64,000 nt of DNA from Candidatus Thalassolituus haligoni (GCF_041222825.1 NZ_CP139482.1:713001-777000); one strand, 5' to 3'. Shown: positions 8,608 through 18,256, counted from the first letter of the stretch. Made by a program: numbers and translations. Notes: generated from the sequence alone by a model not told the origin.

Positions 8608-9351
8608 TCAGGCCCCTCCAAGCGCAAAACATTCGCCGGGTTTGGCAACACGATAACCGGCGGCGGCCAGTTGCTCGCCAGCGGCGGCATTGGCGTAGTG
8701 ATACAGTACCAATTGCTGTCGCAGCGGCTCGGGGTACTCCCTGTCGAGGTCATCGAGGCCGGTATGGGATGGATTGGCACTTAACCCGCAATCGTGAAAG
8801 ACCACTTCATTGCCGCTCAGCTGGTGGTTGAGAATCTCGGGAATCGGTCGGGTATCGCCGCTGTAAAAAAATTGTCCGGGTAAATGCAGCGCGAAAGATG
8901 ATCCGGGAGCATGATGCCGGGTCGGATAGCAGCAAAATGTCATGCCTGCGTATTCAAACTGGTCGGTTACCGGTAACAACTGGAAAGATTGCCAGAAATT
9001 ATGCCCACCCTCTGCCATGGTGCCGGGATAGGTGGCCAGCCGCTGATGCAAAACCGGTATCACACTGAGTGGTACAAACATGGGAATCGGTGCAAGCTGT
9101 TGCAGTCGCGCCCGTACGGTCAATATTTCCAGATCGGCGATATGATCCATATGGGCATGGGTCATAAATAGAGCGCTTGGCAGAGCCTGATAGCGTTGCT
9201 GTAGTTGTGCCAGTGTGCCCGGCCCGCAATCGATCAACAGCAAGGGCTGGCCCTGTTGTTCCAAGGTAGCGGCGGCACTGCCGAGGGCTAAATGCCCGCC
9301 GCTACCGACACCCTGAAAACAGAGGGATAGGTGATTCGGATGTGTTGTCAT
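8608..9351 (-). CDS. MBL-fold metallohydrolase, RNase Z-like
   Basis: A 247-residue metallo-beta-lactamase fold enzyme. Metal ligands are visible as THAHMDHIAD (about residues 65-74), HHAPGSSFAL (about 148), GDTRP (about 169) and a late Asp/His (FHDCG, YHYAN). The layout resembles the RNase Z/arylsulfatase branch more than beta-lactamases, but it is shorter than canonical RNase Z and no exosite arm is obvious, so the substrate is open. It is divergent from msrA and upstream of the methyltransferase gene, probably a two-gene unit. Confidence 0.8.
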   Translation of the reverse strand: MTTHPNHLSLCFQGVGSGGHLALGSAAATLEQQGQPLLLIDCGPGTLAQLQQRYQALPSALFMTHAHMDHIADLEILTVRARLQQLAPIPMFVPLSVIPVLHQRLATYPGTMAEGGHNFWQSFQLLPVTDQFEYAGMTFCCYPTRHHAPGSSFALHLPGQFFYSGDTRPIPEILNHQLSGNEVVFHDCGLSANPSHTGLDDLDREYPEPLRQQLVLYHYANAAAGEQLAAAGYRVAKPGECFALGGA

Positions 9352-9409
9352 AGGATGCCTGTAGAAAATAGCCCTGCCTGAATACGGATACTGTTACTGG
9401 AGACTGATT

Positions 9410-10060
9410 ATGTGGCGTCCAAAGCGTATGTCCATTCCTACTGCGGCCGAAGCACTGCCCGGCCGTGCTGAACCCTTACCGACCACCAGCCATCATTTTG
9501 TTAATGGCCATGACATTGCCGGAGAATGCCCGGAGGATCTGGCTGAATTAATGGTGGGGATGGGATGCTTCTGGGGAGCCGAGCGGGCTTTCTGGTCATT
9601 GCCGGGAGTGTATTCCACCTCGGTCGGCTATGGTGCCGGGCATACGCCCAATGCCAGCTATGAAGAGGTTTGCAGCGGTTTAACCGGTCACAACGAGCTG
9701 GTGCGTATCTGGTATGACCCGCAGCAAACGTCATTACCGCAACTACTCACTGTATTTTGGGAAAAACATGACCCTTGCCAGGGCATGCGCCAGGGTAACG
9801 ATATTGGTACCCAGTACCGTTCAGGGATCTATCTGACCAATGCGGAAGATATGGCGCTGGCGGAGCAGAGTCGGGATCAATACCAACAGTGCCTGACTGC
9901 CGCAGGCATGCCCGAAATAACTACCGAGATACTGCTGGGCATTCGTTATTACATGGCCGAAGGCTATCACCAGCAATATCTGGCTAAAAATCCCGGTGGG
10001 TATTGTGGGCTGGGTGGTTGTGGTGTCGTCTTCGCAGACGCCGTGTCAGAGCAAAAATAA
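9410..10060 (+). CDS. msrA: Peptide methionine-(S)-S-oxide reductase MsrA
   Basis: Repairs oxidised methionine in proteins, reducing the S epimer with thioredoxin. The 216-residue protein has the catalytic GCFWGAER motif (nucleophilic Cys near residue 53), the MsrA block GTQYRSGIY and two resolving-type cysteines near the C-terminus (GYCGLGGCG). GGAG lies 7 bases before the ATG. It has an N-terminal extension of about 45 residues, as in the E. coli long form. Confidence 0.95.
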   Translation: MWRPKRMSIPTAAEALPGRAEPLPTTSHHFVNGHDIAGECPEDLAELMVGMGCFWGAERAFWSLPGVYSTSVGYGAGHTPNASYEEVCSGLTGHNELVRIWYDPQQTSLPQLLTVFWEKHDPCQGMRQGNDIGTQYRSGIYLTNAEDMALAEQSRDQYQQCLTAAGMPEITTEILLGIRYYMAEGYHQQYLAKNPGGYCGLGGCGVVFADAVSEQK

Positions 10061-10209
10061 CCACGCTATCCATTCCGCCAGCTGCGATCTGCCGTGACCA
10101 ATACCGCCCTGTCCCTAGGCTATGGCCGTTGCGGTATGGTATTGGTTGGATTATCCGTAAGAATCGCGTGTTAGACTGGTCGCCAATGTTACCAAGGGAT
10201 GACCGTTTA

Positions 10210-10944
10210 GTGCGCGCTATCGCTGTATTTCAGTTGAAAGGCGGGGTGGGGAAAACTACCTCCGCCGTCAACCTGGCCGCATTGGCTGCCAGTAACTCCA
10301 TTCGTACCCTGCTCTGGGATCTGGATCCCCAGGGGGCTGCGACCTGGATACTGGGGGTTGAGCCGGATCGCAAGCAAGACAAGGTCTGGAGTGAAGGCAA
10401 GCCTATTGGCCGCTATATTTACCCGACCCAGTACGATCGTCTGGATGTACTGGCAGCTGATATCTCGTTACGCAAGTTTCACCAGAGTGTTGCCGACAAG
10501 CGTACCGCCAGGGATTTGACCACCGATGCCATCAGCATGCTGGGAGAAGACTATGAACTGGTGGTGATTGATTGCCCGCCAGTACTGTCGCCGCAGATTG
10601 AGGGTGTCTTGCAGGCCGTGGATAAAATTCTGGTACCGATAGAACCTTCGTTGCTGTCCATTCGGGCCTACGAGCAGTCCAAACAACAGCTCGACTGGGT
10701 CAAAAGCAAGCAGTGGATGCCCTTTGTGACTCTGATTGATCGTCGCAAGAGTGCGCACGTCAAATGGGCTGCAGAAGTAGCGCCAAAAATTCGCGAGTTA
10801 TTACCCGTGTTTATCGGCCACTCTGCCAGTGCTGAGCGGATGCTGGAATTACGCAGTCCGATCGTGGTCTGTCAGCCCCATGTTCCCCTGTCCCGTAATT
10901 ACCGGGCGTTGTGGGCTGCAGTAAAAGAGCAGTTGAAACTTTGA
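10210..10944 (+). CDS. Orphan ParA/MinD-type ATPase
   Basis: A 244-residue P-loop ATPase with the deviant Walker A KGGVGKTT near the N-terminus, LWDLDPQG (Walker A' region) and VVIDCPPVLS (Walker B). ParA proteins usually start just before the IAVFQLKGG-like strand, so I place the start at GTG 10210, which has AAGGGA 10 bases upstream; an ATG at 10186 is also in frame. No ParB partner or parS site is seen. It follows msrA in the same direction after a 149-bp gap. The role is unknown, possibly protein positioning or a chromosome-linked function. Confidence 0.82.
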   Translation: MRAIAVFQLKGGVGKTTSAVNLAALAASNSIRTLLWDLDPQGAATWILGVEPDRKQDKVWSEGKPIGRYIYPTQYDRLDVLAADISLRKFHQSVADKRTARDLTTDAISMLGEDYELVVIDCPPVLSPQIEGVLQAVDKILVPIEPSLLSIRAYEQSKQQLDWVKSKQWMPFVTLIDRRKSAHVKWAAEVAPKIRELLPVFIGHSASAERMLELRSPIVVCQPHVPLSRNYRALWAAVKEQLKL

Positions 10945-10959
10945 GCCAGGTGCTCTGAT

Positions 10960-11334
10960 TCAGGCGCTCTGGCTCAGGTCGCTGGCTTGCACCTGCGGAT
11001 AGGCAATAAAAACGGCCCAGGCGATGGCAGTGGCATAACAGAGGTTGGTTTTTAATTCGCTGTGAGGATTGACCAAAAATTGCCGCTGGGAAGCCAGTCC
11101 ACGAATCAGGCTGGCCTGATCCGGGTCAAAGGCAAGATATTGATCCCAGACTTTCTGATGAATATCGGCATCCAGCGGATACAGCGAGCAGTCTTCGAAA
11201 GCATTGACCTGGCTGTGCTCCTGCCTTTGCGCCAGAGCAATCAGCAGGTTTTCCGCAGTGCCGGTATAACAGCCCAGATAGTCCAGTGTTGGGCGAATAA
11301 TGGTGTCTCTGAGCTCGTGAGGCATAAGCTTCAT
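10960..11334 (-). CDS. Conserved hypothetical protein, 124 residues
   Basis: I do not recognise a family. The product is soluble and mostly helical by eye, with no signal peptide. A very good ribosome site (AGGAGG, 7 bases before the ATG) supports it as real. It is convergent with the ParA-type gene, with 15 bp between the stops. Confidence 0.65.
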   Translation of the reverse strand: MKLMPHELRDTIIRPTLDYLGCYTGTAENLLIALAQRQEHSQVNAFEDCSLYPLDADIHQKVWDQYLAFDPDQASLIRGLASQRQFLVNPHSELKTNLCYATAIAWAVFIAYPQVQASDLSQSA

Positions 11335-11775
11335 CGCTCACCCTCCTGTAGTCTTGGTTAGATTGTATACCCTTAGGAATAGCACACTGGTCGTTATTGA
11401 CTGGATTGTTTGAACGGTCGTTGGCCAGTGATGACGGGGTATTGGTTGATTTCTGTGACACTTGTATCAGTTGCAAAAAGAACGCCATTATTCTTGCTGG
11501 GAGAGAAATTGATGCAATTAACGCCAATATCGTATTGTGGCTGCCGCTGTGCTGTGGCGGATTACGTTGGACGGGTCTATTTCTGGCCGCCGCCGTTATA
11601 AATATTGTCAGAAATTTGACAGTTGGCGGTTTATTTACGAATGGATAATTGGCTGGTGATGGTATTGCCGTGTCGATATCCCGCCGTCAACTGGACGCGG
11701 ATGGCCGCTGGTGGTGATATTTGCGAATTATTCTCCGTGTTTTTATTTTAAATTATTCTTAGAAACCAAATTTAA
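11335..11775. other. 441-bp intergenic region upstream of tatD-like gene
   Basis: No convincing gene: the open frames here lack ribosome sites and protein-like composition. The right part (11640-11775) is AT-rich. An imperfect palindrome TGTCA-N6-TGACA at 11606-11621 includes a TTGACA, but no -10 box lies at normal spacing. Confidence 0.5.
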
Positions 11776-12630
11776 ATGAAAAAATATTCACCCCGTGACT
11801 CTTATTCAGGCTCGCTTCCCGGTTCATGCCAGAAATTATCTTCGCCAGGCTGGTTTGATACCCACTGTCATTTTGATTTTCCGGCATTTAATCCAGATCG
11901 GCGAGCGGTATGGCAGCACTGCGAAACACTGGGTATCTCCGGTTTGATTGTGCCAGGTGTCTGCCGCGAGCAAGGCGAACGTCTGGCATCGTTCTGCGCT
12001 GGGCAGCCATGGTTTTTTGCACTGGGGTTACATCCCTGTTTTAGCGAGCGGCACCGTATGGCCGATCTCGACTGGCTGGAGCAGGTATTATCTACGTCAG
12101 AATGTGTCGCGGTGGGGGAGTTTGGCCTGCATTTTAGCCGCCCTGTCGATCTGGCGGTGCGTCAGCAACAGCGCCAGCTGTTTGATGCGCAAATACAGTT
12201 GGCGCAACAGTACAAACTGCCGGTTATTTTGCACGGCGTGGGAGCGCACGATGAGATTATCCAGGCGTTGCGACTGGCCCGGTTTGACGGTGGTGGTGTC
12301 GTGCATGCCTTCAGTGGCAGTGAACAGCAGGCGCGGCAATACCTGGATCTGGGTTTTTGTCTGGGTCTGGGAGGATTGTTACTGCGGCCTAATGCCCATC
12401 GCTTGCGCCGCACGGTTCAACAGCTGCCGCTGGAAGCCTGGTTGCTGGAAACCGATGCACCGGATATGACGCCCGCGATCGCGGCGTCGCGGCGCAACTC
12501 GCCCGTTTTCCTGCCGTTGGTGGGGGTGGCACTGGCGCGGATCAAACAGCTGACTCCGGCAGCGCTGCAAGCCTGCCAGGCCGATAGTATTCGCAAGCTA
12601 TTCTTCCCCTTGTCAGACCATCCTATATAA
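11776..12630 (+). CDS. TatD-family metal-dependent hydrolase (YjjV-like)
   Basis: A 284-residue TIM-barrel hydrolase of the TatD DNase family. Metal ligands appear in order: FDTHCHFD (HxH), GEFGLHF (Glu), LHGVG (His), VVHAFSGS (His) and ETDAPDM (Asp). The HGVG and LLRPNA segments resemble YjjV more than TatD itself. The only ATG is 11776, giving an extra 25 or so residues before the first strand. No Shine-Dalgarno is apparent, so translation may be weak or start at a non-standard codon. Confidence 0.88.
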   Translation: MKKYSPRDSYSGSLPGSCQKLSSPGWFDTHCHFDFPAFNPDRRAVWQHCETLGISGLIVPGVCREQGERLASFCAGQPWFFALGLHPCFSERHRMADLDWLEQVLSTSECVAVGEFGLHFSRPVDLAVRQQQRQLFDAQIQLAQQYKLPVILHGVGAHDEIIQALRLARFDGGGVVHAFSGSEQQARQYLDLGFCLGLGGLLLRPNAHRLRRTVQQLPLEAWLLETDAPDMTPAIAASRRNSPVFLPLVGVALARIKQLTPAALQACQADSIRKLFFPLSDHPI

Positions 12631-12855
12631 CAGAAAGCTGAGAATGGCCTTCAATACCGTACATTCTGGAATGGATGTCACTCGAAAGTATGATTAAAGC
12701 CTGGATGTTGTTTTTGGTAACAAGCCAGAGTTGTTGCCTTTTGTAAGGTGAAATTGATCCCAGGTTACGCGCTCATTATTCTTCCCGGTTGAGATAACAA
12801 TAAAAATTATGTGGTTGAACATTCAACTGCGGCAACACCGGGTAGGCAAAAAGAC

Positions 12856-14202
12856 ATGAAAATAATCAGTGCTGCTTTTTTGATGATAAGCGCGGCAATG
12901 TCGTCCTGGGCGGAATTACCTGCCAGCGAGATTGAACGATTACACCAGGATTTAACCCCATTGGGTGCCGAGCGTGCCGGTAATGGTAAAGCGATACCGG
13001 CCTGGACGGGGGGCTTGCCACAGGACAAAGGCCCCTGGGAAAGCGGATTTCATCCTGACCCTTATGCCGGAGAACAGGCCTTATTTCGTATTGAAGCCAG
13101 TAACCTGGAAGCACATAAGGCGCAATTGACCGAAGGACAGCGCCAGCTGCTGATGCGGTTTCCGGATATGTACCTGAATGTGTATCCGAGTCATCGTTCT
13201 GCGTCTTACCCGGATTATGTTTACGAGGCGATCAGAACCAACGCTGCTACCGCCAAATTGTTGCCTTATGGATCGGGTGTCATCGGCGCAGTCATGAGTT
13301 CGCCCTTTCCGATCCCCGCCAATGGACTGGAAGTGCTCTGGAACCATACGCTCAGATTTCGGGGCCAGACGGTATCCTACGAAGCGGTCAGCTCACTGAT
13401 AACGGCGTCGGGCCAGCGGATGGATACCCTGCGGGAGTACAACTACTACTTCAAATACAGCGAGTCTGGCCTCCAGCCATCGGCGCTGGATAACAAGGTG
13501 TTTCTGTTAACGCGGGAGACTTTGGCCCCGGCGCACCAGGCGGGCAGCCTGACGCTGGTACATGAAACGCTGGATCAGATGCGCTCGCCCCGTAAATCCT
13601 GGATTTATACGCCGGGTGCCCGGCGCTTGCGTCGTACTCCAGATCTGGCGCACGACACACCGGATGTGAACAGTCAGTCACTCCGTACCATTGACCAGGT
13701 CGATATGTATAACGGTGCGCCGGATTATTACGACTGGACATTGATCGGCAAACAGGAAATCTATATTCCCTACAATGCTTATCCGGTGCATCAGGGGAAC
13801 CTGCGACTGGACGATATATTACAAAAACACCATCTGAATCCGGCCTTGTTGCGCTATGAGCTGCACCGTGTGTGGGTGATTGAAGCCAATTTGCGGGTAG
13901 GGTTCAGTCATCGTTACAGCAAGCGCCGCTATTACCTGGATGAAGACTCCTGGTCGATTGTGTATGCCGAAGAATACGATCATCACGGGTTACTGGTGCA
14001 GGTGACAGAAGGCCATCTGATCAACTATTACGACCTGCAAATGATGATGACTACACTGGAAGTGACCTATGATTTTCCCTCCGGGCGTTATTATGTCGAA
14101 GGTCTGGATAACGAACGCGAACGCAGTTTCCGCTTCTTTGATACCGGTTTGAGTGAAAATGATTTTTCCACCAATGCCGTCCGCCGCCAGGCCAAACGCT
14201 GA
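12856..14202 (+). CDS. DUF1329 family exported protein
   Basis: A 448-residue secreted protein with a clear signal peptide (MKIISAAFLMISAAMSSWA, cleavage after SWA). Its internal pattern (AGNGKAIPAWTGG, YPSHRSASYP, the WIYTPGARRLRR block, a long Tyr-rich C-terminal half) is that of DUF1329, which is related to outer-membrane lipoprotein-sorting (LolB-like) folds. I chose the ATG at 12856 because it begins the signal peptide; the GTG at 12811 would bury it. The role is unknown; family members often sit near RND exporters or lipid genes, neither of which is adjacent here. Confidence 0.85.
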   Translation: MKIISAAFLMISAAMSSWAELPASEIERLHQDLTPLGAERAGNGKAIPAWTGGLPQDKGPWESGFHPDPYAGEQALFRIEASNLEAHKAQLTEGQRQLLMRFPDMYLNVYPSHRSASYPDYVYEAIRTNAATAKLLPYGSGVIGAVMSSPFPIPANGLEVLWNHTLRFRGQTVSYEAVSSLITASGQRMDTLREYNYYFKYSESGLQPSALDNKVFLLTRETLAPAHQAGSLTLVHETLDQMRSPRKSWIYTPGARRLRRTPDLAHDTPDVNSQSLRTIDQVDMYNGAPDYYDWTLIGKQEIYIPYNAYPVHQGNLRLDDILQKHHLNPALLRYELHRVWVIEANLRVGFSHRYSKRRYYLDEDSWSIVYAEEYDHHGLLVQVTEGHLINYYDLQMMMTTLEVTYDFPSGRYYVEGLDNERERSFRFFDTGLSENDFSTNAVRRQAKR

Positions 14203-14213
14203 CAGGCTGATAA

Positions 14214-14235
14214 CAGGCCGCTACACTGCGGCCTG
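14214..14235. terminator. Hairpin after DUF1329 gene
   Basis: A perfect 8-bp inverted repeat (CAGGCCGC and GCGGCCTG) with a 6-base loop starts 12 bp after the stop codon and is followed by ATCTTT, a short U-tract. It is likely a moderate intrinsic terminator. Confidence 0.6.
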
Positions 14236-14282
14236 ATCTTTATGGATGTGCTCCGTTGGCTGTCTTTTTTTTGCTCACACCG

Positions 14283-15401
14283 ATGTTCCGTTTGGTGCTC
14301 AGGTTGCTGCTGCCACAGTGGCAACGCCGCCGTTACCTGTTGCTTTATCCGTTGCTGTGGTTCTCCCTGACGGGGGGGCTGGTGTTGGCGGATGCCGAGC
14401 TGCCGGATAATTTTGCCGAGCTGTCGGACGATGTACAGTCCGTCATTCTGGAATTCATGTTTTTCCCGGAACAGGCCAACCAGGTCTGGGGTAACGATCT
14501 GGCGGTGTCGGGCGTTCGCTCGCTGGTGAAATACCTGGACGATTTCCATACCCAGGTACGCATCGACTTTGATGTGGGCACGATTCATATCGAAAGTCGC
14601 GGCAGTCACACACCGCTTCAAGCGCTGCGACATGCCATTGAAGCCACCTTGCTGACCCCCGCCGATCCTGCTGCTGTCGACTTGCTGACCGCAGCGGATT
14701 TCGGCCTGACGGGAACCCCCTTTCTGGCTGGCAAAGTACAAGATCAGGAAGGCAAATCGGTCGAGTTTCCCTGGCGTGCCCGGCGTTATGCCGAATATCT
14801 GGTGGCGCACCAGCTGCAACACACGGGCAGTCGCTACTGGGTTTCGATTCCCATGGTTCGGCAATTTCGTCAGGTCAGTGCACAGCAGTACGGTGAACTG
14901 GTGCATCAGGCAGCAAATCGTTATGGCATTCCTGCTGCCCTGATTCTGGCCATTATTGAAACCGAAAGCAGTTTTAACCCCTTTGCCGTCTCTCCTGTGG
15001 GGGCCTATGGTTTGATGCAGGTGATGAGTGGTACGGCGGGTCAGGACGTCTATGACAAAATCTATCAGCGCAGTGGTCGACCCGGTCGTGATGTGCTCTT
15101 TCGCCCAGAGCAGAACATTGATATCGGCACAGCGTATTTGTCTATTTTACGGGATCGCTATTTGCGCGGCATACAGGATGCCCAAAAGCAGCTCTACTGC
15201 ATGATCGCATCCTATAACGGCGGTGCCGGTAATCTGTTGAAAACCTTTCATCGCGATCGTCAAAAAGCCATTGCCCGCATTAACGCCATGTCTGCCAATC
15301 AGGTTTATCGCACCATCCTGTCGAGTCATCCGAGCCAGGAATCGCGTAACTACCTTAAAAAAGTCTCAGCGGCACAGCAACGCTACGGCGGTGGGACGTG
15401 A
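14283..15401 (+). CDS. MltC-like membrane-bound lytic murein transglycosylase
   Basis: A 372-residue peptidoglycan lytic enzyme. A short basic leader and one hydrophobic segment (about 18-38) direct it across the membrane; the middle resembles the MltC N-terminal domain (DUF3393). The C-terminal SLT domain has the catalytic Glu in IIETESSFNP, then GAYGLMQV and IASYNGGAGN. No lipobox is evident, unlike E. coli MltC. The ATG at 14283 is chosen; a TTG at 14256 is also in frame and neither has a clear ribosome site. Its stop overlaps the next gene by 4 bp (GTGA). Confidence 0.85.
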   Translation: MFRLVLRLLLPQWQRRRYLLLYPLLWFSLTGGLVLADAELPDNFAELSDDVQSVILEFMFFPEQANQVWGNDLAVSGVRSLVKYLDDFHTQVRIDFDVGTIHIESRGSHTPLQALRHAIEATLLTPADPAAVDLLTAADFGLTGTPFLAGKVQDQEGKSVEFPWRARRYAEYLVAHQLQHTGSRYWVSIPMVRQFRQVSAQQYGELVHQAANRYGIPAALILAIIETESSFNPFAVSPVGAYGLMQVMSGTAGQDVYDKIYQRSGRPGRDVLFRPEQNIDIGTAYLSILRDRYLRGIQDAQKQLYCMIASYNGGAGNLLKTFHRDRQKAIARINAMSANQVYRTILSSHPSQESRNYLKKVSAAQQRYGGGT

Positions 15402-16075
15402 ATCCCCTTCATCCTCAGCCACCAGAGGCGCTGTTAGCGGGTCTGCAACAACATGCAGTCTGGGCTGACGCCGGACTGGCGCTGGTGCCGCTGGAGCATG
15501 ATATTCGCCTCTGGCTACTGGCAGTGAATGAACAGCGGCTGTTTGATGCTACAGAGATTGCAGCCCTGTGGCGTTACATGCCCTATTGGGCATTTGCCTG
15601 GGCAGGGGGCAGGGCAATGTCATCCTTCCTGGTGAAACAGCCGCACCGGGTTGCAGGCAAACGGGTGCTGGATATCGGCTGTGGTGGAGGCATTGCAGCG
15701 CTGCAGGCAGCTCGTCAGGGGGCGAGTATGGTGGGGGTCTGTGATATTGATCCGCTGGCGACCCTGGCAGCACAGCACAACGCCAGCCTGAACGGCGTGG
15801 TCGTCGAGGTTGTTCGTGCCGGAGACTGGGGTGATTTTGATGTGTTTCTGGCGGGCGATCTGCTCTACGACCCGGCGAGTCACCCACTGTTAGCCGAGCT
15901 GCAGGCCAGTATTTCGGCAGGGCTGACGGCTGAACCCGCTGCTGCCCTGCGTCACTTCTTCCCGTCTTCAGCAGCTGCAGCCCAGGACTCCGGGCTATTT
16001 GCTACCTTACCGGCCATCGGTGATTTTGATCAGCAGGTTTTGATTGAAATCCACGCCATGCCACACTCGCCTTGA
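15398..16075 (+). CDS. Class I SAM-dependent methyltransferase, METTL20-like (paralogue 2)
   Basis: 225 residues, clearly homologous to the gene at 7859: shared YWAFAWAGG-type segment, SAM site VLDIGCGGGIAALQ, CDIDP and AGDLLYD. The GTG start overlaps the transglycosylase stop by 4 bp, so the two genes are translationally coupled. The C-terminal part (about 165-225) diverges from paralogue 1, suggesting a different target. Probably a protein lysine or similar methyltransferase; substrate not deducible. Confidence 0.82.
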   Translation: MNPLHPQPPEALLAGLQQHAVWADAGLALVPLEHDIRLWLLAVNEQRLFDATEIAALWRYMPYWAFAWAGGRAMSSFLVKQPHRVAGKRVLDIGCGGGIAALQAARQGASMVGVCDIDPLATLAAQHNASLNGVVVEVVRAGDWGDFDVFLAGDLLYDPASHPLLAELQASISAGLTAEPAAALRHFFPSSAAAAQDSGLFATLPAIGDFDQQVLIEIHAMPHSP

Positions 16076-16138
16076 TCTGGCTGTGATAATCTCGCGGCTT
16101 TAGAACAGCTATCAGAAAAAATAAACGGAGATTATTGT

Positions 16139-16675
16139 ATGCGTCGTGTGATGACACTGGTTGCCATGCTGGCAACATCCCCGGCATGGGCCCTGACTGC
16201 GACAGAGCTGGATGTGTGGATTAACTCCATGCCACAGATACAAGGCTGGCTGGATCAGCATGAAGATGCCATGCCAAAAACCAGCGCTTCCATGGAACAA
16301 GGCATGGCCGCGATGTTTCAGGAAGGTATCAAAAGTCTGAAAACCTCAGGCCTCTACAGCGAGTTTGGTCGAAAGGTATCCGCTGCCGGGTTTGACAGCG
16401 TGGAACAATGGACAAGGGTAACAACCGAAGTCAGTCTGGGCATGCTGGCCGTGGAAATGAGTGAGCAGGGCGGCAGCCGTGATCAAGTAAAGCAACAACT
16501 GGCCCAGCTGCAACAAATGCGCAACGCCGGTGGCATGCCAGCAGAACAGCTGGATGCCATGGAAACCATGATGCGGGGCACGTTGAAAATGATGGATGAA
16601 ATGGAAGCGGTAGATGCAGCCGACAAGACACTGGTGAGCGGCCGTATGGCGGAACTGCGTCAGTTAATGCAATAA
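16139..16675 (+). CDS. Exported hypothetical protein, helical, 178 residues
   Basis: No family recognised. A signal peptide (about residues 1-18, ending AWA) precedes a Met/Gln-rich, almost entirely helical mature protein with coiled-coil potential around residues 110-140. GGAG lies about 8 bases before the ATG. The gene is single and convergent with the AraC-type regulator. A periplasmic role is likely. Confidence 0.7.
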   Translation: MRRVMTLVAMLATSPAWALTATELDVWINSMPQIQGWLDQHEDAMPKTSASMEQGMAAMFQEGIKSLKTSGLYSEFGRKVSAAGFDSVEQWTRVTTEVSLGMLAVEMSEQGGSRDQVKQQLAQLQQMRNAGGMPAEQLDAMETMMRGTLKMMDEMEAVDAADKTLVSGRMAELRQLMQ

Positions 16676-16694
16676 CGTAACGGCATCTGAGTGT

Positions 16695-16734
16695 GAGTGC
16701 CTGTTACCATAGCTACCATAGTGGTAACGCACTC
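16695..16734. terminator. Bidirectional hairpin between convergent genes
   Basis: GAGTGC (16695) pairs with GCACTC (16729), and GTTACCA (16703) with TGGTAAC (16722), giving a 13-bp stem with a 2-base bulge and a 12-base loop. It lies between the helical exported protein gene and the AraC-type gene. Confidence 0.65.
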
Positions 16735-16821
16735 TTATTCACCCTGACGTTGCAGCGACAGTCCGGCTGCAAACAAACCCAGCCGGGTGTCGGAGCGCGT
16801 CAGAGCGACGTTTTCGTCAGG

Positions 16822-17895
16822 TCAGTAAAACCCCATATTCGATTCCAGCGCCGACATGCTGGAAACCGCAGCGACGGCCTGATTGCGCCATTGACGCCGG
16901 AAGGCTGCCGGTGTTTGTCCGGTCCACTGTTTGAACGCCCGTTCGAAACCTCGGCGATCAGAAAATCCCAGCTCGTTGGCCAACTGTTGCACATCCTTGC
17001 TGGTACGCTTCAGCGCAGCGGCTGCCCGAACCAGACGACAGTGTTTGCTCAATTCTGAAAACTGGCTGCCTTCTTCCTGCAATCGTCGGGTCAGGGTTCG
17101 CGCACTGGTGCCCAACAAATCGGCGACAGCTTCCTTGGTCATCGGCAGACAGGTCGGCCAGTAATAAAGGATATGGCGTAATTTGCGACTGAATGGGCGT
17201 TCGGTGTCTTCCGAGCGCCAAGGCACTTCAGCACCTTCCAGCATGGTTTCCAGGAAAGGCATGGCCTTTTTCATCGACTTGTCGAGGTAGTCGCTGGAGA
17301 AACTGATCCAGTTACAGCTTTCGCCATAACGTACAGGCACCCCGAAGTAGCGGTCGAGTTGTTCCCGATAGTGTGGTGGTGGCTGCTGAAAGCCAATGCC
17401 GGTGATGTTGTAAAACCCGCTCCCCAGCCTGGAGCCGACGTCATGAATGCCAGCGGCAACCAGTTCGGCACGGGTTTGACGCGCATGCGGTGTTCCATCG
17501 CTAACATAAAACACGACTTTGACCGCCTGCTGCCCAATAAACACATCGGGGGGATGACTGTCGCTGATCAGCGGATAATAACGCCGCAGTTGTGACAGCG
17601 CATCGCGACCGGTGCGACATTCACTGAGCAAATAAGCCAGCAGTCGAAACCGTCGCCAATCCAGCCGGCTCCCCATCATGACGCCAATAGCAGGCGTTTT
17701 CAGAGACTGACCGGCCTGTTCGATGATGCGATCAAACACAGGCACAGGAAATTGTTGTTGGCTGTTACCCCAGTCCTGAGCCAGCTCAGGAAGCTCATCA
17801 GGACTTAATCCCCGCTCACGCATGAGCTGAAAAAGGGGGTGCAACGCCGCCGACGTCAATGTCGGAGTAAGATAAGCACTCATAAATAATGTCAT
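16822..17895 (-). CDS. AraC-family transcriptional regulator
   Basis: A 357-residue regulator with an N-terminal arabinose-binding-like ligand domain of the PF12625 type (about 20-205) and a C-terminal double HTH (about 250-345: VADLLGTSARTLTRRLQ, then a second helix around ANELGFSDRRGFERAFKQW). Starts are possible at TTG 17919, ATG 17895 and ATG 17883, none with a good ribosome site; I use 17895. No obvious target operon is adjacent, and the ligand is unknown. Confidence 0.85.
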   Translation of the reverse strand: MTLFMSAYLTPTLTSAALHPLFQLMRERGLSPDELPELAQDWGNSQQQFPVPVFDRIIEQAGQSLKTPAIGVMMGSRLDWRRFRLLAYLLSECRTGRDALSQLRRYYPLISDSHPPDVFIGQQAVKVVFYVSDGTPHARQTRAELVAAGIHDVGSRLGSGFYNITGIGFQQPPPHYREQLDRYFGVPVRYGESCNWISFSSDYLDKSMKKAMPFLETMLEGAEVPWRSEDTERPFSRKLRHILYYWPTCLPMTKEAVADLLGTSARTLTRRLQEEGSQFSELSKHCRLVRAAAALKRTSKDVQQLANELGFSDRRGFERAFKQWTGQTPAAFRRQWRNQAVAAVSSMSALESNMGFY

Positions 17896-18016
17896 TGTTG
17901 TTATTTTTGTTGCAGACAACGTATCACCGCCGCTGCTTTCAGACCAGCCCCCAAGAGTATTTTTTAATCAGTAGCGGATTTTGAACGGTAGATCCTGCTT
18001 TATTTGTGAACATGAC

Positions 18017-18045
18017 TTGACAGTCGAGGGCGTCGTCCGTAATAT
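18017..18045 (+). promoter_or_regulatory. Sigma-70 promoter of the tRNA-fMet pair
   Basis: TTGACA (18017-18022) and TAATAT (18040-18045) are separated by exactly 17 bp. The predicted start near 18052 is a few bases before the first tRNA. This is the best sigma-70 promoter I see in the window, as expected for a stable RNA gene. Confidence 0.85.
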
Positions 18046-18058
18046 ATGCAACCTCTGA

Positions 18059-18135
<77 letters not shown>

Positions 18136-18179
18136 ATTTCCAACGTAGTGCGGTTTAGGTCAGAGAAGCAAGATGATGT

Positions 18180-18256
<77 letters not shown>

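Noticed and set aside
8543..8632. N-terminal extension of METTL20-like paralogue 1 from ATG 8632
   Set aside because: The added residues come from a 12-bp repeat, overlap the upstream gene and lack a ribosome site. The GTG at 8542 has one and matches the paralogue.
11397..11648. 83-codon plus-strand frame before the tatD-like gene
   Set aside because: No ribosome site, Cys/Trp-rich erratic composition and an overlapping alternative frame of equal quality suggest non-coding DNA.
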